Positions 14,525 through 19,663 of a DNA stretch of 19,663 nucleotides are shown one piece after another. A model generated the notes under the pieces. That model saw nothing but the letters and a program-made list of their open reading frames with translations, ran no database searches and was not told where the DNA came from. The first letter of the stretch is position 1, and every line of letters starts with the position of its first letter. This DNA comes from an uncultured Oscillospiraceae bacterium (GTDB taxonomy: Bacteria > Bacillota > Clostridia > Oscillospirales > Oscillospiraceae): contig CAKTRT010000021.1 in assembly GCA_934597535.1 (NCBI GenBank), positions 1-19,663 of the forward strand, written 5' to 3'. The translations under genes were made by a program, and so were the position numbers.

Positions 14525-15560
14525 ATGCCGTCCATACGAGGCTGTGGAACGATCCGTTCCACAGCCGGTCAGCTTCTTGTTCAATCCTCCTGCACTGCAA
14601 GGATTGTAAAGGCATTAACCCTGTCAATTCGACAGCCTTTCCGCGGCATTTCCAAACGCCGACGACCTTGCCGTCAAGAAGAATGCTGGGCCGGACAATA
14701 CCGGCAAGCGTGAACACGCCGCGCAGAGACTCTTCGGGCAAAAACGGGTTTGACCGCTTCTCATATCCGAGCATCAGCGGGTCAAAGCCCGCAAGAAAAC
14801 GACAGCAGGATAAATCACCGATAATGTTAATATCTTCGATTCTGTAAAATGTTTTGCCTTCACAGACAAATTCACGCGGGGAGAGAGATTCAATGAGCGG
14901 CAGCAGCTCTCGCTGGGGCAGTCCGAAGAAGTATGCGGCGTCCTGTACTGTTACGGGGCCGTAGTGTGTCAGATAGCGCCGCATGAGAGCGCGCAGAGCG
15001 TCGGCTTTTGTCATCGGTGCAAACGGCGGGCAGGGGCGAAAGGCCTTTTTCTGCTGCGCGGTGTGGCCGAGCGTGCCGCTTTCACACAGCGCGCGGAGCA
15101 GCCCGCCCCAGGGATCGAACGCGCTTTGCTCTTCATCGTCGGTCATGCCATGCCCGCGGCAGAGAAGGCGCAGCTCCTCGCGGCCGCCGCAGCCTTTTTG
15201 GGCGGCGTCTAAAATGATCGCGGCCAGCTCGCGCTTGCGCGCGGCGGAGAGATGGTCGTCATTTTCCATTGTGTCGCACGGACGCAGAAAATGGCTGCGC
15301 CCATCGTAGAGGAAGAGCGGCAGGTCATCGAGTGCGATCAGATGCAGTGTGCCGCGCAGCGTCCACATTTTGACGGCGGAGGTGCGCAGGATATCCTCAC
15401 CCGGCGTTTTCCCGCAGCGGAGACGCAGCGCGTGCAGGCAGTTGCCGTAAAACTGCGCCTGCAAGCCGCAGAGACTGCGCAGCACTGTGAGCTCGTCCTC
15501 TGCGGGGACAAAAAGATACTGACGGTTCATGCGGAGCAGAAGAATGTCGTCGATTTGCAT
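14523..15560 (-). CDS. Winged-helix DNA-binding protein, AlkZ-like DNA glycosylase family
   Basis: The 345-aa protein matches the HTH_42 (PF06224) family that includes the AlkZ and YcaQ interstrand-crosslink glycosylases. Key features are GLQAQF at 32-37 with the Q-x-Q pair Gln34/Gln36 seen in AlkZ-type catalytic motifs, MWTLRGTLHL (65-74), THYGPVTVQD (198-207) and FLAGFDPLMLGYEKR (255-269). AGIVRPSILLDGKVVGVWK near the C-terminus completes the pattern. By family it may excise alkylated or crosslinked bases; the substrate here is inference. ATG 15560 has a GGAGG site. It lies beside pcrA and near the radical SAM pair, in a cluster of DNA-repair genes. Confidence 0.86.
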   Translation of the reverse strand: MQIDDILLLRMNRQYLFVPAEDELTVLRSLCGLQAQFYGNCLHALRLRCGKTPGEDILRTSAVKMWTLRGTLHLIALDDLPLFLYDGRSHFLRPCDTMENDDHLSAARKRELAAIILDAAQKGCGGREELRLLCRGHGMTDDEEQSAFDPWGGLLRALCESGTLGHTAQQKKAFRPCPPFAPMTKADALRALMRRYLTHYGPVTVQDAAYFFGLPQRELLPLIESLSPREFVCEGKTFYRIEDINIIGDLSCCRFLAGFDPLMLGYEKRSNPFLPEESLRGVFTLAGIVRPSILLDGKVVGVWKCRGKAVELTGLMPLQSLQCRRIEQEADRLWNGSFHSLVWTA

Positions 15561-15600
15561 GGGGCGCCTCCGTTCGGTGCAAATTTTCCCTCCGGGATAC

Positions 15601-15649
15601 TTGCGAAAAATGCAGCATTTTGATATGCTATGTCACATTGTAACATGTG
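15601..15649 (+). promoter_or_regulatory. Promoter of the EamA exporter with two dyads
   Basis: TTGCGA (15601-15606), a 17-bp spacer and TATGCT (15624-15629) form a plausible sigma-A promoter 40 nt before the transporter start. The spacer contains the palindrome AAAATGCAGCATTTT (15606-15620). CACATTGTAACATGTG (15634-15649), an imperfect palindrome, covers the predicted start site. Either could be a repressor operator. Confidence 0.5.
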
Positions 15650-15668
15650 CGATATCCGGGAGGCAACT

Positions 15669-16589
15669 ATGAAAGATCCAAAAGTCCGGCAGATCGTCCT
15701 GCCGCTGATCACGGCGCTTATCTGGGGCAGCGCATTCGTCACGCAGAGCCTCGGTGCGGCGCATATGGGATGCTTCAGCTTCAACGCGCTGCGTTCCATC
15801 CCGGCGGCGATCTCGCTGTTTCTGCTGCTGCTCATCATGCAGCGCGTCCGCCCGCGTGGGAAATACAGCGCGGGGGAAAAACGAGCGCTGCTGCGCGGCG
15901 GCCTTGTCTGCGGCATTTTCCTGACGCTCGGCGTCAATCTCCAGCAGCTCGGCATTGAGACGACGAGCGCGGGGAAGGCTGGGTTCATCACTGCGCTCTA
16001 CATCGTGCTTGTGCCGGTGTTCAGCATCGCGCTCGGCAAAAAGGCAAAAAAGACCATCTGGCTCTGTGTCCTCATTGCGCTGGCCGGGCTTTACTTCCTC
16101 TGCTTTGACGGCGGCGGAGACATGTCTTTCAATCGCGGCGACTTCTGCATCTTCCTTTGCGCGTTTGCCTTTTCTGCGCAGATCCTCGCCGTGGACCATT
16201 ATGTGCAGCAGGTAGATGGCATTGCGCTCTCCTGCGCGCAGTTTGTCGTTACGGCGGTGCTCTCCGGCATCGGCGCGCTGATCGCCGGCGAGCAGACCAC
16301 GCTTGCGTCGATTCAGACTTGTCTGCCGTATCTGTTGTATGTCGGCGTTGTTTCAAGCGGTGTCGGCTACACGCTGCAAATTCTTGCGCAGAAGGACGGC
16401 GATCCCACGGTCGTTTCGCTGCTGCTGAGCCTTGAGTCGTTTTTTGCCGTCGTCTCCGGCGCGATCGTGCTCAACGAACGCATGAGCCTGCGCGAATACA
16501 TCGGCTGCGCGCTGATGCTCGCGGCGGTGATCCTCTCGCAGCTGCCGGAGAAAAAGGGCAAAGCGGTTGAAAGCAAAGGAAAAGCATGA
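15669..16589 (+). CDS. EamA/DMT family transporter
   Basis: This is a 306-aa integral membrane protein of the drug/metabolite transporter superfamily with about ten hydrophobic spans in two EamA repeats. IWGSAFVTQSLG near residue 20 and GIETTSAGKAGFITALYIVLVPVFS in the first repeat are typical. ALSCAQFVVTAVLSGIGAL, SGVGYTLQILAQKDGDPTVVSLLLSLESFFAVVSGAIVLNERMSLREYIGCALMLAAVIL in the second repeat holds the usual E-R motif. The substrate is unknown. ATG 15669 is chosen because GGGAGG (15658-15663) precedes it; an upstream in-frame ATG at 15630 would lie at or before the predicted transcription start. Confidence 0.92.
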   Translation: MKDPKVRQIVLPLITALIWGSAFVTQSLGAAHMGCFSFNALRSIPAAISLFLLLLIMQRVRPRGKYSAGEKRALLRGGLVCGIFLTLGVNLQQLGIETTSAGKAGFITALYIVLVPVFSIALGKKAKKTIWLCVLIALAGLYFLCFDGGGDMSFNRGDFCIFLCAFAFSAQILAVDHYVQQVDGIALSCAQFVVTAVLSGIGALIAGEQTTLASIQTCLPYLLYVGVVSSGVGYTLQILAQKDGDPTVVSLLLSLESFFAVVSGAIVLNERMSLREYIGCALMLAAVILSQLPEKKGKAVESKGKA

Positions 16590-16595
16590 TATAAT
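16567..16595 (+). promoter_or_regulatory. Sigma-A promoter of the WecG/TagA-like operon
   Basis: TTGAAA (16567-16572), a 17-bp spacer and an exact TATAAT (16590-16595) form a strong promoter whose -35 lies inside the end of the transporter gene. Transcription should start near 16602, 38 nt before the chosen start codon. Confidence 0.85.
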
Positions 16596-16639
16596 AAATC
16601 GATTCAGTAAAATTGCGATAGAAACGGATGGAAACAGCC

Positions 16640-17356
16640 ATGCGAGTTAATATTTTAGGCGTCGGGTTTGACAATGTCACAATGGACGAGGCGCTCGCGC
16701 GCGGCGAGGAGCTGCTCTGCTCCGATGGCGCGCACTATGTTGTCACGCCAAACCCGGAGATCGTGGAGACCTGCCGCGCGGATGCGGCGGCAAATGCCGC
16801 GGTCAACGGCGCGGACCTTGTCCTGCCGGACGGTATCGGCGTTGTATACGGGGCAAAGCTCCTGCACACACCGCTCAAGGGGCGCGTGCCCGGTATCGAG
16901 TTCGGCACGGGTATGATCGCGCGCTGTGCAAAGCTCGGCAAGAGCGTTTATTTGCTTGGCGCAAAGCCGGGCGTTGCCGAGCAGGCGGCGGAAAATCTCA
17001 AAAGCCGCTTTCCCGGCCTTGTGATCGCCGGTACGCACGACGGGTATTTTAAGGATGACGCCCCCGTTGCCGCGGAGATCAGAGCGAGCGGTGCAGACAT
17101 GGCGCTCGTGTGTCTCGGCGCGCCGAAGCAGGAGCTCTTCATGGCGCGGTACGGTGAGACGACGGGCTGCCATCTTCTGATGGGTCTTGGCGGCTCGATG
17201 GATATCTTTGCCGGCGTTGCGCAGCGCGCGCCGGAGTTCTACTGCAAGCACAATTTGGAGTGGTTTTACCGTCTTGTCAAAAACCCGTCCCGCGTTGGCC
17301 GCATGATGAAGCTGCCGCTGTTCCTTGTGCATGTAGCGGGGGAGAAGAACAGATGA
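16640..17356 (+). CDS. WecG/TagA/CpsF family glycosyltransferase
   Basis: The 238-aa membrane-associated GT26 glycosyltransferase is related to TagA, which adds N-acetylmannosamine in wall teichoic acid linkage-unit synthesis, and to WecG. RVNILGVGFDNVTMDEA opens the domain. VVTPNPEI (Thr36), LPDGIGVVYGAKLL (Asp64) and CLGAPKQELFM (Gln164) hold the residues equivalent to the catalytic Thr, Asp and Gln of TagA. GLGGSMDIFAGVAQRAPE is the conserved late motif. The C-terminal EWFYRLVKNPSRVGRMMKLPLF is the basic appendage used for membrane attachment. ATG 16640 gives the family start; ATG 16628 is an alternative and neither has a strong ribosome site. It overlaps the next gene (ATGA). Confidence 0.92.
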   Translation: MRVNILGVGFDNVTMDEALARGEELLCSDGAHYVVTPNPEIVETCRADAAANAAVNGADLVLPDGIGVVYGAKLLHTPLKGRVPGIEFGTGMIARCAKLGKSVYLLGAKPGVAEQAAENLKSRFPGLVIAGTHDGYFKDDAPVAAEIRASGADMALVCLGAPKQELFMARYGETTGCHLLMGLGGSMDIFAGVAQRAPEFYCKHNLEWFYRLVKNPSRVGRMMKLPLFLVHVAGEKNR

Positions 17357-18024
17357 GCGGAAAACTGATCGTATTCGAGGGAACGGACGGTTCCGGCAAG
17401 GCGACGCAGAGCAGGCTGCTGTTCGAGCGGCTGCAGCGCGAGGGGACAGAATGTCAAAAGCTTGATTTTCCGCGCTACGGCGATCCTGCCGCCGCACCGC
17501 TCGAAATGTATCTGCACGGTGCGTTCGGCACGCATCCGGACGATGTGAACGCCTATGCGGCGTCTACATTTTTCGCTGTTGACCGCTACGCCTCCTACAA
17601 GCAGGATTGGGGAAAGTATTATGAGTCGGGCGGCCTCCTCATTGCCGACCGCTACACGACCTCGAACGCTGTGCATCAGGCCGGCAAGCTGCCGGACGGC
17701 GAGCGGGAAAAGTACCTTGACTGGCTGTTCGGCTTTGAATACGGCCTTCTCGGCCTGCCCGAGCCGTCGCTCGTCTTTTATCTCGATGTGCCGACCGAGC
17801 TGACTGAAAGGCTGATGCGCGAGCGCGAGCGGGCGACGAATACAAAGGCCGACATCCACGAGCAGGACGAGGCTTACCTGCGCGCCTGCCGCGAAAACGC
17901 GCGCAAGGTCGCCGAGCGCTGCGCATGGCAACGCATCGACTGCGCGAAAGATGGAAAAATGCGCACGGTCGAAGATATTCACGAGGAGATTTATCGCCGC
18001 GTGGCGGAACTTTTGAGGGCTTGA
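17353..18024 (+). CDS. Thymidylate kinase-like nucleoside monophosphate kinase
   Basis: This 223-aa P-loop kinase probably phosphorylates dTMP to dTDP. VFEGTDGSGKATQ (7-19) is the P-loop. FPRYGDPAAAPLEMYL (39-54) and FFAVDRYASY are the substrate-binding region. IADRYTTSNAVHQ (97-109) carries the DRY motif of thymidylate kinases, and RERERATN (156-163) is the lid. The lid and DRY variants differ somewhat from the Tmk usually found beside holB, so it may be a second, related kinase. ATG 17353 overlaps the glycosyltransferase TGA by 4 nt and has a GGGGGAG site; the longer frame from 17260 lies inside that gene and is rejected. Confidence 0.87.
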   Translation: MSGKLIVFEGTDGSGKATQSRLLFERLQREGTECQKLDFPRYGDPAAAPLEMYLHGAFGTHPDDVNAYAASTFFAVDRYASYKQDWGKYYESGGLLIADRYTTSNAVHQAGKLPDGEREKYLDWLFGFEYGLLGLPEPSLVFYLDVPTELTERLMRERERATNTKADIHEQDEAYLRACRENARKVAERCAWQRIDCAKDGKMRTVEDIHEEIYRRVAELLRA

Positions 18025-18044
18025 CCACGTCTGAGAGAAGTGAA

Positions 18045-18066
18045 AAGGGGACGCTTGCGCGCCCCA
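18045..18066 (-). terminator. Terminator after the cysteine-rich gene
   Basis: On the minus strand GGGGCGC, loop GCAA and GCGTCCCC (one bulged T) are followed by TTTT. It could also act weakly on the convergent kinase transcript, inside a larger imperfect dyad (18040-18073). Confidence 0.55.
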
Positions 18067-18088
18067 TCTTCACAGGAGGAAATGTGCT

Positions 18089-18232
18089 TTAGCAGCAGCA
18101 GTCGCTGCTGTTATTGCACCCGCAGCTGCCGCCGCAGCCACAGCTGTTCCCGCAGCCGCCGCAGCCGAAAAGGATCAGAATAACGATTAGGATCAGCCAC
18201 ATGCAGGAGCAGTTATTATTGTTGTTGCACAT
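18089..18232 (-). CDS. 47-aa cysteine-rich single-span membrane peptide
   Basis: ATG 18232 has a GAGGTG ribosome site and opens 47 codons to TAA. The peptide has an asparagine-rich start (MCNNNNNCSC) and a membrane span WLILIVILILF (12-22). A Cys/Gly tail with CGGCG, CGCGG, CGC and a final CCC brings the total to 12 cysteines. Similar short Cys/Gly/Asn peptides in clostridial genomes are sometimes labelled chorion-class high-cysteine proteins; their role is unknown. The minus-strand upstream region holds CATAGGATA (18274-18266), which fits a sigma-K-type -10 (CATA-N3-TA), so a late-sporulation role is conceivable but unproven. A longer frame from 18469 is rejected because it lies in the mltG gene and lacks a ribosome site. 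Confidence 0.75.
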   Translation of the reverse strand: MCNNNNNCSCMWLILIVILILFGCGGCGNSCGCGGSCGCNNSSDCCC

Positions 18233-18352
18233 ACTTTGTTTCACCTCACTTGTCATGCTCTGCACTATCCTATGCGCGAAAGTGCCGATCCGGGCCTGAC
18301 CGGAGAAAAAAGTGGGCAAAATTTGAGCGATGCGCTGTAAAAGGAGAATTCC

Positions 18353-19513
18353 ATGAGCTACGAAGAGAAATTCAACACCGCCCGCTGGGACGCTGAGAGC
18401 GTCCGCGAAGCGGAGCAGACCCACCGCAGCGGCCACAGCTCCGCCGAGCGGGCGCGGCGCAGACGGCAAGGCCGGCGTCGCCGTTTCCTGCTGTGGCTGA
18501 TCTTTGTGCTGGTGGTCTCAGCCATTCTTGCCGCGGTGGGATGGCTGCTGGCGAACGACATGTGCTCGTTCAACAAAGCGCCGGTCGAGACGACCATCGA
18601 GATCACGCGCGACGATAACCTCAATACCATCGCCGATAAACTCAAGGACGAGGGACTGATCCAGTACAAGTGGTTTTTCAAGATTTTCGGCAAGATCCGC
18701 CATGCCGAGAGCCGTATTGGCATCGGCACCTACGAAGTCAACAGCGACATGGACTACGATGCGCTCATCAGCCGCATGAGCAACAAGAACGCCTCGCTCA
18801 CGGCAAACACCGTCACGGTCTCTATCCCTGAAGGCTACAACGTCCGGCAGGTGATCGCGCTGCTGGCCAAATACGGCGTCAGCACGGAGGAGAAGCTGAC
18901 CGACGCGGCGATGAACGCCGACTTTGACTACGCATTTATCGACAGCAATAAGAAGGGCGACCTCACGCGGCTTGAGGGCTATCTGTTCCCTGATACCTAT
19001 GAGTTCTTTGTGGATGAAGCCCCCGCGCACGCGCTTGCCCGTCTGATCGAAAACTTCGATACGAAGATGGACGACGAGCTGATGCAGCAGGTGGATGAGT
19101 CGAAGTATTCCCTCAGCGAGATCCTGACCATTGCATCGCTTATCGAAAAGGAGACGGATGGTACTGACCGCGAAAATATTGCGTCCGTCATCTACAACCG
19201 CTTGAACAACGTCGGCGAGACTTACCACAAGCTGCAGATCGACGCTTCGCTGATCTACGGTCTGGGCGACAAATTCACCGGTACGCTCACCGGCAGCGAT
19301 CTTGAGTACAACACGCCTTACAACCTCTCGCTCTACGAGGGACTGCCGCCCACGCCCATTGCCAACCCCGGCCTTGCTTCCATCAAGGCGGCGCTTTCGC
19401 CGGCGGATACGAACTACTACTTCTACGCCCTCGGCAAGGATGGCGTGCACCACTTCTTCAAGACCTACGCCGAGCACGCAAAATTTGTCAGCTCCGACCA
19501 GTACGGCGGATAA
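18353..19513 (+). CDS. mltG: Endolytic transglycosylase MltG
   Basis: MltG is a membrane-anchored lytic transglycosylase that cuts nascent peptidoglycan strands and sets glycan length. The 386-aa protein has a charged, Arg-rich cytoplasmic region (1-44), one membrane span (about 45-67) and an extracellular YceG domain. LEGYLFPDTYEF (207-218), ILTIASLIEKETDG with Glu265 equivalent to the catalytic Glu of E. coli MltG, IASVIYNRL (276-284) and YNTPYNLSLYEGLPPTPIANPG (319-340) are all present. A weak LysM-like segment may occupy residues 80-160. ATG 18353 has an AAGGAG site. A U32 peptidase gene follows, a common clostridial neighbour. Confidence 0.95.
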   Translation: MSYEEKFNTARWDAESVREAEQTHRSGHSSAERARRRRQGRRRRFLLWLIFVLVVSAILAAVGWLLANDMCSFNKAPVETTIEITRDDNLNTIADKLKDEGLIQYKWFFKIFGKIRHAESRIGIGTYEVNSDMDYDALISRMSNKNASLTANTVTVSIPEGYNVRQVIALLAKYGVSTEEKLTDAAMNADFDYAFIDSNKKGDLTRLEGYLFPDTYEFFVDEAPAHALARLIENFDTKMDDELMQQVDESKYSLSEILTIASLIEKETDGTDRENIASVIYNRLNNVGETYHKLQIDASLIYGLGDKFTGTLTGSDLEYNTPYNLSLYEGLPPTPIANPGLASIKAALSPADTNYYFYALGKDGVHHFFKTYAEHAKFVSSDQYGG

Positions 19514-19525
19514 ACGATCACGGTA

Positions 19526-19556
19526 CGGCAGCACGGCAATCGCCGTGCTGCCGCTT
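19526..19556 (+). terminator. Hairpin between mltG and the U32 peptidase gene
   Basis: A perfect 12-bp stem, CGGCAGCACGGC with GCCGTGCTGCCG and loop AATC, is followed only by CTTTG. It may attenuate rather than end transcription, because the next gene starts 16 nt later without a visible promoter. Confidence 0.5.
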
Positions 19557-19571
19557 TGAAAGAGGAAGCAT

Positions 19572-19663
19572 ATGAGAAAGAAACCGGAGATCCTCGCCCC
19601 GGCGGGCGATATGGAAAAATTGCAGATGGCTGTGCTCTACGGCGCGGACGCGGTGTATTTGGC
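19572..19663 (+). CDS. Peptidase U32 family protein, N-terminal part
   Basis: The gene is cut by the window end after about 30 codons. The visible peptide, MRKKPEILAPAGDMEKLQMA and then VLYGADAVYLA, is the standard N-terminus of U32 family proteins (collagenase-like/YrrN-YrrO type, some of which act in tRNA hydroxylation). ATG 19572 has a GAGGA site. Which U32 subgroup it belongs to cannot be told from this fragment. Confidence 0.9.
   Translation, partial: MRKKPEILAPAGDMEKLQMAVLYGADAVYL

Noticed and set aside
15633..16199. A 188-codon minus-strand frame and shorter ones opposite the EamA gene
   Set aside because: The plus-strand transporter has a ribosome site, promoter and two clear EamA repeats; the antisense frames have none of these.
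18250..18276. A sigma-A promoter for mltG from TTGTCA and TATCCT or TATGCG
   Set aside because: The spacings are 10 and 15 bp, too short for a credible promoter. The true mltG promoter was not identified.
1..19663. CRISPR array, tRNA or rRNA genes, transposons, phage genes or long repeats
   Set aside because: Reading both strands showed no repeated spacers, tRNA cloverleaf, transposase or integrase motifs; the only structured RNA is the T-box leader.

Overview
The window reads as chromosomal DNA from a GC-rich, endospore-forming member of the Clostridia, probably of the Oscillospiraceae/Ruminococcaceae type. The grounds are near-complete spoIIG-type (spoIIGA-sigE) and spoIIA-type (spoIIAA-spoIIAB-sigF) sporulation loci, a T-box leader, a DUF951 gene, a TIGR03915/TIGR03916 gene pair, Gram-positive LexA (DinR-type) boxes, and G+C-rich codons throughout. 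No rRNA, tRNA, CRISPR array, insertion sequence, phage gene or integration site was seen, so this is mostly core genome.

Layout. 1-310: the end of a DUF951 gene, a translationally coupled 29-aa membrane peptide and a terminator. 360-1897: spoIIGA and sigE (protease and pro-sigma-E of the mother cell). 1894-5417: a sigma-A promoter overlapping the sigE stop codon, a valine-type T-box leader, a YcxB-like membrane protein gene and valS. 5430-7071: an operon of a ferredoxin-type aldo/keto reductase and a GNAT acetyltransferase. 7084-8113 (minus): a NimA-like flavoprotein and a Nudix hydrolase broken by an in-frame TAG. 8138-9705: Spo0A boxes and the spoIIA operon. 9587-11938 (minus): an operon of a 41-aa membrane peptide, a radical SAM protein and its TIGR03915 partner. 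11890-14522: a LexA-box region and a PcrA/UvrD helicase. 14523-15560 (minus): an AlkZ-like winged-helix DNA glycosylase. 15601-16589: an EamA exporter. 16567-18024: a WecG/TagA glycosyltransferase coupled to a thymidylate-kinase-like gene. 18045-18232 (minus): a 47-aa cysteine-rich peptide. 18353-19663: mltG and the start of a U32 peptidase.

How the genes work together. Two sporulation modules supply the first forespore sigma factor (SpoIIAA/SpoIIAB control sigma-F) and the first mother-cell sigma factor (SpoIIGA processes pro-sigma-E). A DNA-repair neighbourhood lies beside spoIIA: the radical SAM pair, PcrA and an AlkZ-like glycosylase. The most striking signal is in the 169 bases between the 41-aa peptide gene and pcrA. 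It holds two exact GAAC-N4-GTTC LexA boxes and a third near-match at 28-29 bp steps. One exact box sits inside the 17-bp spacer of a perfect TTGACA/TATAAT promoter that drives the 41-aa peptide and the radical SAM pair. This predicts an SOS-induced operon of unknown function led by a small membrane peptide. Its last gene runs 119 bp antisense into sigF, which offers a possible physical link between DNA damage and sporulation.
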